The position numbers and the translations under genes were made by a program. Source: Lichenicola cladoniae (GTDB taxonomy: Bacteria > Pseudomonadota > Alphaproteobacteria > Acetobacterales > Acetobacteraceae). Taken from it: DNA of 64,000 nucleotides. Below are positions 36,351 to 47,211 of the stretch, piece by piece (position 1 is the first letter of the stretch; every line of letters starts with the position of its first letter). The notes beneath the pieces are model-generated. The model searched no databases, had not been told where the DNA came from, and was given only the letters and a program-made list of their open reading frames with translations. The DNA is taken from contig NZ_CP053708.1 in NCBI RefSeq assembly GCF_013201075.1, positions 3,043,501 to 3,107,500 of the forward strand, given 5' to 3'.

Positions 36351-37552
36351 CCGCTCCGATCGTCATCGCCGCCGGCGGTACCGGCGGGCACTTCTTCCCG
36401 GCCGAGGCGCTGGCGACCGAGCTTGCGGCGCGTGGCCATGCGCTCGTGCTGATGACCGATGGCCGCGCGGGACGTCGCACCCAGGGCGTGTTTGCCAACA
36501 CCGAACAGCACGTGCTGGCCGGGTCCGGGATCGCCGGGCACGGCATCGGTCGCAAGCTGGGGGCTGGCGTGGCACTCGGGCGCGGCACGATGTCTGCCCG
36601 CTCGATGCTGGCGCGGTTGCGGCCCGCCGCCGTGGTCGGATTCGGCGGATATCCGTCGGTGCCGCCGCTGCTGGGCGCCCGCCTGCTCGGCAGCCGCCGG
36701 CCGGTGATCATCCTGCACGAAGGCAATGCCGTGCTTGGCCAGGCGAACGCGCAGCTCGCCCGCTTCGCCGACGCCATCGCCACCAGCTTTCCCCTGGTTG
36801 CCCGGCTCCCGTCCGGCGCGAACACCGTGCTGACCGGTATGCCGGTGCGGGCCGAGATCGCCGCCGCCGCGAACAGCCCGTATCCGTCGGCCGGCGGCGA
36901 GTTGCGCCTGCTGGTCTGGGGCGGTTCGCTCGGCGCCCGCGTGTTCAGCGACATCGTGCCGCAGACGCTGGCCGCCCTTCCCGAGCTGCTCCGGTTGCGG
37001 CTGTCGGTGACGCAGCAGGCACGCGCCGAGGATGTCGAGCGTGTCCGCGCCGCCTACGCAGCCGCAGGCATCTGCGCCGAGGTGGCTCCGTTCTTCGACG
37101 CCGTGGCCAAGCGGCTGGCCGACAGCCACCTGGTGATCGGCCGCGCCGGCGGGTCGTCGGTCGCAGAACTCACGATGGTCGGCCGTCCCTCGATCATGGT
37201 GCCGTTGCCGATCGCCGCATCCGACGAGCAGGGCGCCAACGCCGCATCGCTGATCGAGGCCGGCGGCGGCTGGATGCTGCGCCAGCCGGACTTCACCCCG
37301 GCCGCCCTCGGACTGCTGCTCGCCGGCCTGCTCGGCGACCCGGCTCGGCTTGCCGCCGCCGCGACAGCTTCTGCCGGGCTGGCCCGCCACGACGCCGCCC
37401 GGCGGCTGGCCGATCTGGTGGAATCGACGGTGGCCGCAACCGCTTCCACCCGCTTGCGCCCGGCTGCCGAAGGCGTCATCCCCGCCCACTTGCAGCGGGA
37501 CATCCCCGCCCGCTCGCAACGGGAGATGCACGCTATGGACTCGACCTCATGA
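36347..37552 (+). CDS. murG: Lipid II synthase MurG
   Basis: 401 residues of a two-domain GT-B fold. The N-terminal glycine loop is [29 protein letters not shown] follows, [19 protein letters not shown] is the lipid I-binding region, and the UDP-GlcNAc site contains [24 protein letters not shown]. It adds GlcNAc to lipid I at the inner face of the membrane. The last 40 residues ([24 protein letters not shown]..) are an extra tail. ATG 36347 overlaps the ftsW stop; the longer frame upstream is shadow within ftsW. Confidence 0.96.
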   Translation: MTAPIVIAAGGTGGHFFPAEALATELAARGHALVLMTDGRAGRRTQGVFANTEQHVLAGSGIAGHGIGRKLGAGVALGRGTMSARSMLARLRPAAVVGFGGYPSVPPLLGARLLGSRRPVIILHEGNAVLGQANAQLARFADAIATSFPLVARLPSGANTVLTGMPVRAEIAAAANSPYPSAGGELRLLVWGGSLGARVFSDIVPQTLAALPELLRLRLSVTQQARAEDVERVRAAYAAAGICAEVAPFFDAVAKRLADSHLVIGRAGGSSVAELTMVGRPSIMVPLPIAASDEQGANAASLIEAGGGWMLRQPDFTPAALGLLLAGLLGDPARLAAAATASAGLARHDAARRLADLVESTVAATASTRLRPAAEGVIPAHLQRDIPARSQREMHAMDSTS

Positions 37553-38979
37553 GAGCCCTTCCCCTTTCCATCGGCACCATCCACTTCGTGGGGATCGGCG
37601 GCATCGGCATGTCCGGCATCGCCCAGGTGCTGCATACGCTCGGCTACCTGGTCCAGGGCAGCGACATCGCCGAGAGTGCCAACGTGCAGCGCCTGCGCGC
37701 CACCGGCATCAAGGTGATGATCGGGCACGAGAGCGCCAATCTCGGCGATGCCCGCGTGGTGGTGACCTCCACCGCGGTGAAGCGCGACAATCCCGAAGTG
37801 GTATCCGCCCGCGCCCGGCTGATCCCGGTGGTGCGTCGCGCCGAAATGCTGGCCGAGCTGATGCGGCTGCGCTGGTCGATCGCGATCGGCGGCACCCACG
37901 GCAAGACCACCACCACCAGCCTGGTCGCCGCCGTGCTCGATGCCGCCAAGCTCGACCCGACCGTGATCAACGGCGGCATCATCGAGGCCTACGGCTCCAA
38001 TACCCGCATGGGCGAAGGCGACTGGATGGTGGTCGAGGCGGACGAGAGCGATGGCTCGTTCCTGCGCCTCCCTGCCGTGATCGCCGTGGTCACCAACATG
38101 GACCCCGAACATCTCGACCATTGGGGCACCGGCGAGGCGATGATGGCCGCCTACGACCAGTTCGTCGGCAACATCCCGTTCTACGGCTTCGCGGTGCTGT
38201 GCGTGGACCACCCGAACGTACAGCAGATGATCCCGCGCCTGTCGGATCATCGGGTCATCACCTACGGCTTCTCGCCGCAGGCCGACGTGCGTGCCGAGCG
38301 CATGGTCGCCGACAAGCGCGGCGCCACCTTCGAGGTCATGGTCACCGACCGGGCCCGCAATCGCAGCCGCAAGATGGGTCCGTTCCGCCTGCCGATGCTG
38401 GGCAGCCACAACGTGCAGAACGCGCTCGCCGCGATTGCCGTGGCGGTCGAGATGGAGATCGACGAGGGCACCATCCGCAGCGCGCTGGCCGACTTCCGCG
38501 GCGTGAAGCGCCGCTTCACCCGCACCGGCGAGGCGGGCGGCATCACCGTCGTCGACGATTACGGCCATCACCCGGTCGAGATCGCCGCGGTGCTCAAGGC
38601 CGCACGCCAGGCCGGCGCCCGCGACGTGGTGGCGATCGTGCAGCCGCACCGCTACTCGCGCCTGCAGTCGCTGTTCCCCGAGTTCTGCACCTGCATGAAC
38701 GATGCGGGCACCGTCATCATCGCCGACGTGTATGCGGCCGGAGAGGCGCCGATCGAGGGGTTCGACCGCGACAGCCTGGTCGACGGGCTGCGCGCCAGCG
38801 GCCATCGCAGCGTGGTGCCGCTGCCCGGGCCCGAGCACCTGGCCGAGATGGTGCATGCGATCGCCCGCAGCGGCGACTTCGTCATCTGCCTGGGTGCCGG
38901 CAACATCACCGCCTGGGCGCAGGCACTGCCCGCCCAACTGACCGAGCTGCAGCGTGCCCGCGGAGGCCATGCCGCATGA
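37549..38979 (+). CDS. murC: UDP-MurNAc--L-alanine ligase
   Basis: 476 residues. It opens with [18 protein letters not shown], carries the ATP loop [41 protein letters not shown] and the substrate motif [10 protein letters not shown]. It performs the first amino-acid addition. ATG 37549 overlaps the murG stop by 4 bp, and its stop overlaps murB. All key residues of the family are present. Confidence 0.96.
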   Translation: MRALPLSIGTIHFVGIGGIGMSGIAQVLHTLGYLVQGSDIAESANVQRLRATGIKVMIGHESANLGDARVVVTSTAVKRDNPEVVSARARLIPVVRRAEMLAELMRLRWSIAIGGTHGKTTTTSLVAAVLDAAKLDPTVINGGIIEAYGSNTRMGEGDWMVVEADESDGSFLRLPAVIAVVTNMDPEHLDHWGTGEAMMAAYDQFVGNIPFYGFAVLCVDHPNVQQMIPRLSDHRVITYGFSPQADVRAERMVADKRGATFEVMVTDRARNRSRKMGPFRLPMLGSHNVQNALAAIAVAVEMEIDEGTIRSALADFRGVKRRFTRTGEAGGITVVDDYGHHPVEIAAVLKAARQAGARDVVAIVQPHRYSRLQSLFPEFCTCMNDAGTVIIADVYAAGEAPIEGFDRDSLVDGLRASGHRSVVPLPGPEHLAEMVHAIARSGDFVICLGAGNITAWAQALPAQLTELQRARGGHAA

Positions 38980-39941
38980 TGGCAGCCGCCAACCCGATCC
39001 CGACCACCGGCATCGCCGGACTGATGCCGCCGGTACGCGGACGGCTGGAGGCGAATGCTGCCCTGGGGCCGCAGACCTGGTTCGGTGTCGGCGGTCCGGC
39101 GGAAGTGCTGCTGCGTCCGGCGGATGCGGACGATTTGTCGAGCTTCCTCGGCGCGCTGCCGCCGGAGTTGCCGGTCGTCACCCTCGGCAAGGCCTCTAAC
39201 CTGATCATCCGCGATGGCGGCCTGCCCGGCGTGGTGATCCGGCTGGCCCGCGGCTTCTCCGGGATCGTGGTCGAGGCGGACGGCATCGTCTGCGGCGGTG
39301 CCTGCCTCGACATGACGGTGGCCGAGCATGCCGCCGGCGCCGGGTTGCGCGGGCTCGAGTTCCTGGCCGGGATCCCCGGCTCGATCGGCGGCGCCGTGGC
39401 GATGAATGCGGGCGCCTACGGTGCGGAAATCACCGACGTGCTCGACTGGGCCGAGATCGTGAACCGCTCCGGCGAGTTCCTGCGGCTGCCGGTCGAGGCG
39501 CTCGGCTTCGGCTATCGCCGGTCCAGCCTGCCCGAGGGTGCGGTGGTGGTCCGGGTGCGGCTGCGTGGCGAGCCGGGCGATCCGGCCATCCCGCGCGCCC
39601 GCATCGTCGAGATCCGCGCCGCCCGCGAGGCGTCGCAGCCGACCCGCGCCCGCACCGGAGGCTCCACCTTCCGCAATCCCGACCCGGCGACGACGCCGCT
39701 GAAGGCGTGGCAGCTGATCGACGAGGCCGGCTGCCGCGGCCTCGAGATCGGCGGCGCCCAGGTCAGCGAGAAGCACTGCAACTTCCTGCTCAACACCGGT
39801 GCCGCCAGCGCCGCCGACATCGAGGCGCTGGGCGAGGAAGTCCGCCGCCGCGTCGCCGACAGCTCGGGCATCGACCTGCACTGGGAAATCAGGCGCCTCG
39901 GCGTGCCAGGTCACCTCGCGACCCTCGGCGGTGCGGCATGA
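38976..39941 (+). CDS. murB: UDP-N-acetylenolpyruvoylglucosamine reductase
   Basis: 321 residues. The FAD domain has [28 protein letters not shown] and the FAD-binding [24 protein letters not shown]. The C-terminus holds GGSTFRNP and the late [10 protein letters not shown]. It reduces UDP-GlcNAc-enolpyruvate to UDP-MurNAc with NADPH. Two ATG codons occur in tandem (38976 and 38979); the first overlaps the murC stop. The stop overlaps ddl. Confidence 0.95.
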   Translation: MMAAANPIPTTGIAGLMPPVRGRLEANAALGPQTWFGVGGPAEVLLRPADADDLSSFLGALPPELPVVTLGKASNLIIRDGGLPGVVIRLARGFSGIVVEADGIVCGGACLDMTVAEHAAGAGLRGLEFLAGIPGSIGGAVAMNAGAYGAEITDVLDWAEIVNRSGEFLRLPVEALGFGYRRSSLPEGAVVVRVRLRGEPGDPAIPRARIVEIRAAREASQPTRARTGGSTFRNPDPATTPLKAWQLIDEAGCRGLEIGGAQVSEKHCNFLLNTGAASAADIEALGEEVRRRVADSSGIDLHWEIRRLGVPGHLATLGGAA

Positions 39942-40891
39942 GCCACGTCAAGCCGACCGTCGCCGTGCTCATGGGTGGCTTCTCGAACGAGCGGGAGGTG
40001 AGTCTCAGCTCCGGGCGCGGCGTGCTCGCGGCCCTGATCGAGGCCGGCTACGACGCCCGCGCGATCGATGCCGGCGCCGACCTGTCCGCGCTGGTCGACA
40101 CTCTGACCCGCGACCGTCCCGGCGTGGTGTTCAATGCGCTGCACGGGCCGTTCGGCGAGGACGGCGCGATCCAGGGCGTGCTCGACTGGATGGGCATCCC
40201 CTACACCCACTCCGGCATACGCGCCTCCGCCGTGGCGATGGACAAGGAAGCGGCGCGGGCAGTGTTCGCCAGTGCCGGCCTGCCGATCGCACGCGGCACG
40301 GTGATCGCCATCGACCGGTTCGCCGACGCCGACCCGCTGCCGTTGCCCTACGTCATCAAGCCGCTGAACGAGGGCTCGTCGGTCGGCGTCTCGATCGTCC
40401 GCGCCGGCTCGAACCGCCGCGGCGAGATCGTGGCCACCTGGCACTACGGCCCGACCGCCCTGGTCGAGGAGTTCATTCCCGGCCGCGAGATCACCGTCGG
40501 CGTGATGGGCGACCGCGCGCTCACCGTCACCGACATCACGCCCAATTCCTCGGCTAGCGACGGCTTCTACGACTACGAGGCCAAATACTCGGCCGGTGGC
40601 TCGGAGCATGTGCTGCCGGCCGACATCCACCCGGATGCGTTCGCCGAGGCGATGCGGCTGGCGCTGGTTGCCCACCAGGCGCTCGGCTGCCGCGGCGCCT
40701 CCCGTGCCGACTTCCGCTACGACGACACGCTTCACGGTCGTGCCGCGCCCGGCCGGCTGGTGCTGCTCGAGGTGAACACCCAGCCCGGCCTGACGCCGAC
40801 CTCGCTGCTGCCCGAGCAGGCCGCCTATTGCGGCATCTCGTATGCCGAGATGTGCGCCTGGATGGTGGAGAACGTCGCATGCCGCGCGTGA
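39938..40891 (+). CDS. ddl: D-alanine--D-alanine ligase
   Basis: 317 residues of the ATP-grasp fold. VLMGGFSNEREVSLSSG is the N-terminal D-Ala site, FNALHGPFGEDGAIQG and SAVAMDKEAAR are conserved, KPLNEGSSVGV is the glycine-rich omega loop, and LLEVNTQPGLTPTSLLPEQA contains the magnesium ligands. It makes the D-Ala-D-Ala dipeptide used by MurF. ATG 39938 overlaps the murB stop. It overlaps ftsQ by 13 bp. Confidence 0.95.
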   Translation: MSHVKPTVAVLMGGFSNEREVSLSSGRGVLAALIEAGYDARAIDAGADLSALVDTLTRDRPGVVFNALHGPFGEDGAIQGVLDWMGIPYTHSGIRASAVAMDKEAARAVFASAGLPIARGTVIAIDRFADADPLPLPYVIKPLNEGSSVGVSIVRAGSNRRGEIVATWHYGPTALVEEFIPGREITVGVMGDRALTVTDITPNSSASDGFYDYEAKYSAGGSEHVLPADIHPDAFAEAMRLALVAHQALGCRGASRADFRYDDTLHGRAAPGRLVLLEVNTQPGLTPTSLLPEQAAYCGISYAEMCAWMVENVACRA

Positions 40892-41877
40892 AGCCCACCC
40901 CACCCCCCGCCGGCGGCAGCCTGATGGACCGGCCCTCGCGCTTCGGCATCTTCGCACGCCGCCAGCGCCGGCTGGTGCGGCCGATCCTGGTGATGGTGCT
41001 GGCCGGCGTCGGCATCGGCGGCGGCATCCACCTGACCCACCTGATGCGCAGCGAGGAAACCTTTGCGCCGCTGCGGGCCGAGTTCGGCCACAAGGTGGCG
41101 CTGCACATCACCACCATCACGGTGATCGGCCGCGACATGACCCCCGAGCCGATGCTGATGGCCGCCCTGGGCGCGCAGGTCGGCGACGACATTCTCGGCT
41201 TCTCGGTCGAGGAAGCCCGCAAGCGGATCGACAGCCTGACCTTCGTCGAGCACGCCACGGTGGAGCGCCGCCTGCCCGGCACCATCGTCGTGCAGCTGAC
41301 CGAGCGGCGCCCGTTCGCGGTCTGGCAGAACCAGGGCCGCTTCGTGCTGATCGACCGCAAGGGCCAGATGGTCGCGGACCAGGGCATGAACGGCAAGGAT
41401 GCGGAGGCTTTCGCACAGCTTCCGCTGGTAGTCGGCGCCGGCGCGCCCCAGGCGGCCGAGACGCTGATCACCGCCCTCGACGCCGAGCCGCTGGTGCATG
41501 CGCACGTGGTCGCCGCGGTCCGCGTCGGACTGCGCCGCTGGAACCTGACCCTGCGCAACGGCTGCGACGTGCTGCTGCCCGAAGGCGAGGAGGCCGCCGC
41601 GCTGCACCGTCTGGCGCAGCTGCAGTCGAGCCAGCAGCTGCTGATCCGGCCGCTGGCGGCGATCGACATGCGCCTGCCCGACCGGCTGGTCATCCGGCCG
41701 CGCCCGGTCGCGGCGGTCGACCCGAACGACCCGACGCTGAAGGACGAAGCGCTTACCCCGGGCGCCACAGCTCCGCCCGGCAGCCTCGGTTCCACCGGCC
41801 ATACGACCGGCCAGATCACCGGTGACGCACGCCAGGCCGGCGGCATGCCCGACACTCTCGGCAGGAGGCCCGCATGA
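40879..41877 (+). CDS. ftsQ: Cell division protein FtsQ
   Basis: 332 residues. A basic cytoplasmic N-terminus (about 1-35), one transmembrane helix (about 38-58, PILVMVLAGVGIGGGIHL), then the POTRA domain beginning TTITVIGRDMTPEPMLMAALG and the FtsQ/DivIB beta domain (RRLPGTIVVQLTERRPFAVWQ..FVLIDRKGQMV). It links FtsL/FtsB to the divisome. The C-terminal 60 residues are an Ala/Gly/Thr-rich tail. ATG 40879 overlaps the ddl end by 13 bp; a GTG at 40888 is an alternative. The stop overlaps ftsA. Confidence 0.93.
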   Translation: MPRVKPTPPPAGGSLMDRPSRFGIFARRQRRLVRPILVMVLAGVGIGGGIHLTHLMRSEETFAPLRAEFGHKVALHITTITVIGRDMTPEPMLMAALGAQVGDDILGFSVEEARKRIDSLTFVEHATVERRLPGTIVVQLTERRPFAVWQNQGRFVLIDRKGQMVADQGMNGKDAEAFAQLPLVVGAGAPQAAETLITALDAEPLVHAHVVAAVRVGLRRWNLTLRNGCDVLLPEGEEAAALHRLAQLQSSQQLLIRPLAAIDMRLPDRLVIRPRPVAAVDPNDPTLKDEALTPGATAPPGSLGSTGHTTGQITGDARQAGGMPDTLGRRPA

Positions 41878-43334
41878 ACGAGCTCGTCCGCCCACCAGAC
41901 GAACGGCTATTCGCCGACCGGCCACCCGATGAGCGGATGGTTGCCGAACGTGCGCCTGCCCGGGGTGGACGTCGCGTGGCGCGACGGACCCAGGAGCCAG
42001 CGGAACCCGGACTGCTGCCGCGGCTGGCCGCACCAGCGCCGGAGCAGTCGCGCCTGCTGGCGTTGCCGCCGCCGGACACCGCGCAGATCATGCGCAAGCG
42101 CACATACCGGCCGGGCATCTTCGGCGTGCTGGATATCGGCACCACCAAGATCACCTGCCTGATCGGCCGCGGCGACAGCGACGGGACGCTCCGCGTCATG
42201 GGCTGCGGCTGGCAGCGGAGCCGTGGCGTGCGTCTCGGCGGTATCACCGACCTCGCCGAGGCAGAGCGGGCGATCCGGGCGGCGGTCGGCCAGGCCGAGA
42301 GCCAGGCGGACCACCATCTGCGCTCGGTGACCGTCAACCTGTCCTGCGGCCAGCCGGAAAGCCGGCTGTTCAACGTGCGCTGGCCGGTCGGCGGGCGTGC
42401 GGTGACCGACGCCGACATCCGGCGCGTGGTGAACGAGGGCCGCAACCGGGCCGTGACGGACGGGCGCGACGTCATCCATGCGCTGCCGCTGGCCTTCTCG
42501 GTCGACGAGACCACCGGCGTCGAGGATCCGCGCGGGCATCACTGCGAGCAGCTGTCGGCACGGCTGCACGTTATCGACGCGTCGTCGATGGCGCTGCGAA
42601 ACCTCGCCGCCGTGCTGGCCCGCTGCGACCTCGACATTACCGAGCTGGTCGCTGCCCCGCTGGCGTCCGGCCTGTCGGTGCTGGTCGAGGACGAGCGCGA
42701 GCTTGGCGCCACCGTGGTCGACATGGGCGGCGGCACCACCTCGATGGCGGTGTTCGCGGAAGGCCAGATCCTGCACACCTCGCAGCTTCCGGTCGGCGGG
42801 CTGCATGTCACCAAGGACATCGCGGGCATGATCTCGACGCCGCTGGGCAGCGCCGAGCGGCTGAAGGTCATCTACGGCAACGCCGAGACCAGCTCCGACG
42901 ACGACCGCGAGATGCTGAACGTCCAGCTTATCGGCGAGGACGAGCACCAGTTCACCCGCATGGCGCGCAGCCGGATCGTCAGCGTGATCCGTCCGCGCAT
43001 CGAGGAGACCTTCGAGCTGGTGCGCGACCGGCTCGACGGCGCCGGCCTCGGTCGCGCCGCCGCCGGGCGCGTGGTGCTGACCGGCGGCGCCAGCCAGCTC
43101 GACGGGATCACGCCGATGGCGGCGCGCATCCTGAACCGGCAGGTCCGGCTCGGACGCCCGATCGGCGTGCGGGGCCTGCCCGACAATGCGACCGGTCCGG
43201 GGTTCGCCACCCCGGTCGGCCTGCTCGCATGGGCGGCCGGCGCCGGCCGCACCCTGCACGACATCGATTTCAACGAGCCGCGCCCACCAGGCCTGGTGCG
43301 GCGGCTCGTCGAATTCTTGCGGGAGCGTGTCTGA
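41874..43334 (+). CDS. ftsA: Cell division protein FtsA
   Basis: 486 residues of the actin-like fold. The phosphate-1 loop is GVLDIGTTKITCLIG at about 81-95, preceded by an extra N-terminal segment of about 75 Arg/Pro-rich residues. The SHS2 domain covers about 165-235, VVDMGGGTTSMAVF is the second phosphate loop, and LTGGASQLDG the third. The last residues (GLVRRLVEFLRERV) form the amphipathic membrane-targeting helix. It tethers FtsZ to the membrane. The ATG overlaps the ftsQ stop. It is separated from ftsZ by 84 bp, room for an internal promoter. Confidence 0.95.
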   Translation: MNELVRPPDERLFADRPPDERMVAERAPARGGRRVARRTQEPAEPGLLPRLAAPAPEQSRLLALPPPDTAQIMRKRTYRPGIFGVLDIGTTKITCLIGRGDSDGTLRVMGCGWQRSRGVRLGGITDLAEAERAIRAAVGQAESQADHHLRSVTVNLSCGQPESRLFNVRWPVGGRAVTDADIRRVVNEGRNRAVTDGRDVIHALPLAFSVDETTGVEDPRGHHCEQLSARLHVIDASSMALRNLAAVLARCDLDITELVAAPLASGLSVLVEDERELGATVVDMGGGTTSMAVFAEGQILHTSQLPVGGLHVTKDIAGMISTPLGSAERLKVIYGNAETSSDDDREMLNVQLIGEDEHQFTRMARSRIVSVIRPRIEETFELVRDRLDGAGLGRAAAGRVVLTGGASQLDGITPMAARILNRQVRLGRPIGVRGLPDNATGPGFATPVGLLAWAAGAGRTLHDIDFNEPRPPGLVRRLVEFLRERV

Positions 43335-43418
43335 CATGACGCTCTCCGCAACGATCCAGAACACCAGGCCGCCGTCGGCGGTCGATTGCCAAGCCTCCAG
43401 AACCCGGGGAGACCGCCT

Positions 43419-45014
43419 ATGACTCTCAACCTGACGATTCCGCAGCAGACCTATTCGGACTTCACTCCGCGGATCACCGTGATCGGTGTCGGCGGCGGCG
43501 GCACCAATGCGGTCGACAACATGATCCAGCTCCAGCTCCAGGGCGTGGAGTTCGTGGTCGCCAACACCGACGCCCAGCAGCTCACGCACAGCCGCGCCGA
43601 CCGGCGCGTGCAGCTCGGGCCACACCTGACCCAGGGCCTGGGCGCCGGAGCCAAGCCGGAGATCGGGCGCGCCGCCGCCGAGGAAGCCGCCGACGAGCTC
43701 GCCCGTCACATGGACGGCGCGCACATGATCTTCATCACCGCCGGCATGGGGGGCGGCACCGGCACCGGTGCGGCGCCGGTGATCGCCCGCATGGCGCGCG
43801 AGCGCGGCATCCTCACCGTCGGCGTGGTGACCAAGCCATTCACCTTCGAAGGCATGCGTCGTGCCAAGGCGGCCGATGCCGGCATCATCGAGCTGCAGCA
43901 GTTCGTCGACACGCTGATCGTCATCCCGAACCAGAACCTGTTCCGCCTGGCCAACGAGCGTACCGGCTGGAAGGAAGCGTTCAAGATGGCCGACCACGTG
44001 CTCTACATGGGCGTGCGCGGCGTCACCGACCTGATGGTCGCACCGGGCCTGGTGAACCTCGATTTCGCCGACATCCGCACCGTCATGGCCGAGATGGGCA
44101 AGGCGATGATGGGCACCGGCGAGGCCGACGGCGAGAACCGCGCGATCCGCGCCGCCGAGGCCGCGATCTCCAACCCGCTGCTCGAGGATACCTCGATGGC
44201 CGGCGCGCGCGGCCTGCTGATCAACATCACCGGCGGCGAGGACATGACCCTGTTCGAGGTCGACCAGGCCGCCAACCGTATCCGCGAGGAAGTCGCCGAG
44301 GACGCCAACATCATCTTCGGCTCGGCGATCGACGAGAACCTGACCGGCCGCGTCCGCGTGTCGGTGGTGGCGACCGGCATCGATACGCCGATCGCCCAGT
44401 CCGAGCGTCCCCGCCTGGTCGCGGTCGGCGGGATGCAGCCGACCGGGCTGCACGCCGTCAGCAGCCATCCAGAGCAGGCGCAGCCCGGCCACCAGCCGGT
44501 CCATACCGGACCGATCGGTGCGCCCGTGCTGAACCAGAGCGCCGCAGCAGCGGCGGCCTATGCCGAGCAGGCCGCTCACGCGCCGGCGCCGGCTTCGTCG
44601 CCGGCAATGTCGCATGGCCCGACACATGCACTGTCGCAATCGTCGGCGGCGCCGACCCAGATCGGTGCGCTGCGTCCATCGATGCCGCAATACTCGAACG
44701 AGGCATCCGGCAGCCAGGCACCCTCGGCGCACGCCTTGCCGCACCAGCTTCCGAATGCACGGCCCGCCTCGCCGCGCTCGGGACTGTTCTCCGAGCCGCC
44801 GCGTCAGGCGCCCGAGCCGGTCGTTCCTGCACCGTCCCGCAGCTTGTTCGGGATCGTGACGGGTGCTTTGCGTGGCCGGGCTGCACAGCCGGCTCCGATG
44901 CTCCGTTCGGAACCATCGGTGTCGGAACCCGAGCCGTCCGCGACGGTCCGTCCGGCAGCGGGCGAGGAAGTCGGTCTCGACATCCCCGCCTTCCTGCGCC
45001 GCCAGTCGAACTGA
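43419..45014 (+). CDS. ftsZ: Cell division protein FtsZ
   Basis: 531 residues. The tubulin-like GTPase domain covers about 15-330: [25 protein letters not shown], the signature [13 protein letters not shown], and the T7 loop NLDFADI. A linker of about 170 residues, rich in Ala, Pro, Ser and His, precedes the C-terminal peptide [10 protein letters not shown], which binds FtsA. GGGGAG lies eight bases upstream of ATG 43419, the only strong ribosome site in the cluster after mraZ. It polymerises into the Z ring. It is the last gene of the dcw cluster here. Confidence 0.97.
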   Translation: MTLNLTIPQQTYSDFTPRITVIGVGGGGTNAVDNMIQLQLQGVEFVVANTDAQQLTHSRADRRVQLGPHLTQGLGAGAKPEIGRAAAEEAADELARHMDGAHMIFITAGMGGGTGTGAAPVIARMARERGILTVGVVTKPFTFEGMRRAKAADAGIIELQQFVDTLIVIPNQNLFRLANERTGWKEAFKMADHVLYMGVRGVTDLMVAPGLVNLDFADIRTVMAEMGKAMMGTGEADGENRAIRAAEAAISNPLLEDTSMAGARGLLINITGGEDMTLFEVDQAANRIREEVAEDANIIFGSAIDENLTGRVRVSVVATGIDTPIAQSERPRLVAVGGMQPTGLHAVSSHPEQAQPGHQPVHTGPIGAPVLNQSAAAAAAYAEQAAHAPAPASSPAMSHGPTHALSQSSAAPTQIGALRPSMPQYSNEASGSQAPSAHALPHQLPNARPASPRSGLFSEPPRQAPEPVVPAPSRSLFGIVTGALRGRAAQPAPMLRSEPSVSEPEPSATVRPAAGEEVGLDIPAFLRRQSN

Positions 45015-45020
45015 GCTAAA

Positions 45021-45061
45021 GGTTCGGGGTCTTTCTGAAGGTTCAGAACAGGCCCCGGACC
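45021..45061 (+). terminator. Hairpin after ftsZ, probable transcription end
   Basis: GGTTCGGGG (45021-45029) pairs with CCCCGGACC (45053-45061) at 8 of 9 positions, with an inner perfect repeat TTCTGAA/TTCAGAA (45033-45039 and 45042-45048). It lies six bases after the ftsZ stop. There is no T-run, so termination may need other factors. Confidence 0.5.
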
Positions 45062-45105
45062 TCGTTCGGCATCGGTTCTCGTCCAGCCGTCGGCCTTACG
45101 CATAA

Positions 45106-45315
45106 GGGCCGCCGAAACGTCCCGCCGACGAGATCAAAAGCCGGAAACACGGCGCTCACCTGCGCTACCCCGAAACGACCACCGAGATCGTTTTCGACGC
45201 GCTCGTGCAGCTCATGGCACGGCTTACCGGTGCCTCACCCGCGATGATCTCCTTTATCGATGCCGACTATCCGCCTTTAAGGCGCGTTTCGATACAGAGG
45301 CGATCAAGACTTTAA
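45106..45315 (+). pseudogene. GAF-domain fragment at the ftsZ/amide-operon junction
   Basis: An open frame without a start codon encodes YPETTTEIVFDALVQLMARLT then GASPAMISFIDADYPP, the first helix and strand of a GAF sensor domain (usual pattern 'FD.l..la..l.g.p.a.iSlvD.D'). It ends at a stop soon after. The remainder of the domain and any output domain are absent. I take it as the leftover of a gene cut when the downstream operon was inserted. The rest of the gap to 45436 shows nothing certain. Confidence 0.4.
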
Positions 45316-45436
45316 GCAACTCGGCCTGCTCGATGGCATCGAAGTCCAGCGAGGAGGCTGTTGTGCCGGAGTATCGGGCAGCTACCTTAACCACGCTGCG
45401 TGGTAGGCCGTCATCAGGGCAGTCTTCTCCTGCGGA

Positions 45437-46441
45437 TCAGGTTTGGTGCCCCTGCAGGATCGACTTCTTGATGGAGGCACCGAGCGTATATTTTGGATCG
45501 ACCATGTTGCCGAGCCGGACACGGCCACACTGCGTCAGCAACATGTAGGCTTCAATTTCGTCGAAGCCGAAATCCGCCGCGAGCCAGCGCACAAGCTCAA
45601 GATAGGCGATACGCGCGGCATCCTCCATCGGACGAGCCGACCCGATGGTCATGTAGAATTCTGAATTCTCGAGGCGCGGCCAGCGGATGGTCCACTGCTT
45701 GATCAGGTCAACCTGTATGGTCGTCACCGTGGGGTGTTCCAGCGCCACTCCGCAGAGCTCGCCATCACCCTGCGTAGCGTGGCAGTCACCCAGATACAGC
45801 AAAGCGCCCGGCACCTGTACCGGCAAATAGATTACCGAGTCCGGCGCCACGTCGGGCACGTCCATGTTCCCGCCATAATAGTCGGGGTGCAGCGACGAGA
45901 TGGCTTCGATCTCGGGCGACGTGCCGATCGTGCCGATGAAGGGCTCGTAGGGTAGCGTGATCCGGTCGCTCCACACGGTGCCATGCTCGGCGGTTACATG
46001 GAGCTTCTTGACCCGCTCTGGCAGCGCCGGATTCAGCAGCGCGGTACTGCCGGTGGAAACAAGGCCCCCGAACTCCGGCATGATGAGAGTCGTGCCAACG
46101 GGCTGCGGCCCACGCGGGCGGATTGACTTGATATAGACCGCAAGACAATCCCCCTTTTCTGCCCCTGCGACGTAGATCGGGCCGTTCTGTGGATTCAGGA
46201 ACGGGAAATTGAGGATCTCCGATGGGCTGTCGGTTTCCGATTGGATTTTACCCTCGAAGGCGTCATGCGTTTCCACCGACACGACAGCGCCTGGTTCAAC
46301 TTGCAGGACCGGCGTTGCATAGGGCCCATAGACGTAATGATACTTTCCCTGATCGGCTTCCGTCATGCTGTGTTCGCTGGTGACCTGTCCGCCCGCGACG
46401 CCCTTGCGCGCCATGATCGAGTTCCCGAACCAAGACATCAT
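45437..46441 (-). CDS. fmdA: Formamidase/acetamidase (FmdA/AmdA family)
   Basis: 334 residues of the FmdA_AmdA fold. Motifs include the N-terminal YGPYATPVLQVEPGAVVSVETHDAF, IYVAGAEKGDCLAVYI, GNMDVPDVAPDSVIYLPVQVPGALLYLGDCHATQGDGE (metal/active-site region) and YMLLTQCGRVRLGNMVDP near the end. It hydrolyses formamide or short aliphatic amides to ammonia and acid in the cytoplasm. The start ATG 46441 has AGGAGA eight bases upstream. It is the last gene of the amide operon, 62 bp after the ATPase gene. Exact substrate cannot be told. Confidence 0.93.
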   Translation of the reverse strand: MMSWFGNSIMARKGVAGGQVTSEHSMTEADQGKYHYVYGPYATPVLQVEPGAVVSVETHDAFEGKIQSETDSPSEILNFPFLNPQNGPIYVAGAEKGDCLAVYIKSIRPRGPQPVGTTLIMPEFGGLVSTGSTALLNPALPERVKKLHVTAEHGTVWSDRITLPYEPFIGTIGTSPEIEAISSLHPDYYGGNMDVPDVAPDSVIYLPVQVPGALLYLGDCHATQGDGELCGVALEHPTVTTIQVDLIKQWTIRWPRLENSEFYMTIGSARPMEDAARIAYLELVRWLAADFGFDEIEAYMLLTQCGRVRLGNMVDPKYTLGASIKKSILQGHQT

Positions 46442-46503
46442 GTGTTCTCCTGTCTGAAGCATGGCCACATCATCATGCTGGACCTTGCAAATTAACTGGA
46501 TAG

Positions 46504-47211
46504 TCAAACGGCGAGGTGCCGCCGCATCGCCGCACGGTCGTGCAGATCGGTGGCCGCGAGTTCGGCCGTGATCCTTCCCTTGTCCATCACGTAGCAACGT
46601 TGAGCGACGGTCTGGATCATGTCGAGATTCTGCTCCACGAGCATGACGGTGATGCCGGTTTCCCGGTTCAACGTCATGATGATGCGGGCTATATCCTGCA
46701 CCACGGACGGCTGGATACCTTCCGATGGTTCGTCAAGCAGCAGCACGTTCGGCTGACCGATCAATGCGCGCCCGATTGCCAGTTGCTGTTGCTGCCCACC
46801 GGACAACGTGCCCGCGCGCTGCCGCCTGCGTTCGTGCAGGATCGGGAAATAATCATACACCCGCTGATAACCGCCCGGCTTGCCTGCACGCTTGGATTCG
46901 GCGACCTGAAGATTTTCCTCGACGCTCAGTCGAGGGAAAACGTCCCGCCCCTGCGGCACATACCCGAGGCCTCGTCGTGCGCGAAGATGCGGCGTCAGGC
47001 CACCGATCGGTGTCCCATCGAGGTGAATATCGCCGCTCATGGTGGGCAGCAATCCGATCAGGGTTCGCATCAGGGTGGATTTCCCGACGCCGTTGCGGCC
47101 GATCACCGCGACGATCTCCCCAGCCTTCGCTTCGAGATCGACGCCCTGCAGCACCGGCTTGCCGCCGTACCCTGCCCGCAGACTTTTAACGTCGAGAAGC
47201 GGATCAGTCAT
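46504..47211 (-). CDS. ABC transporter ATPase, UrtE/LivF type
   Basis: 235 residues. Walker A GRNGVGKST (about 37-45), signature LSGGQQQQLAIGRAL and Walker B LLLDEPSEGIQPS, followed by the switch MLVEQN. The doubled Gln run in the signature and the YDYFPILHERRRQRAGTL context match UrtE, which energises urea or short-amide uptake. The start ATG 47211 overlaps the preceding ATPase gene by 8 bp. It works with the second ATPase and two permeases encoded upstream. Confidence 0.9.
   Translation of the reverse strand: MTDPLLDVKSLRAGYGGKPVLQGVDLEAKAGEIVAVIGRNGVGKSTLMRTLIGLLPTMSGDIHLDGTPIGGLTPHLRARRGLGYVPQGRDVFPRLSVEENLQVAESKRAGKPGGYQRVYDYFPILHERRRQRAGTLSGGQQQQLAIGRALIGQPNVLLLDEPSEGIQPSVVQDIARIIMTLNRETGITVMLVEQNLDMIQTVAQRCYVMDKGRITAELAATDLHDRAAMRRHLAV

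Noticed and set aside
41907-44744. 945-codon open frame on the minus strand
   Set aside because: It is antisense to ftsA-ftsZ, crosses two genes, and is rich in His, Arg, Gly and Asp as expected from the third-position G+C bias of the real genes.
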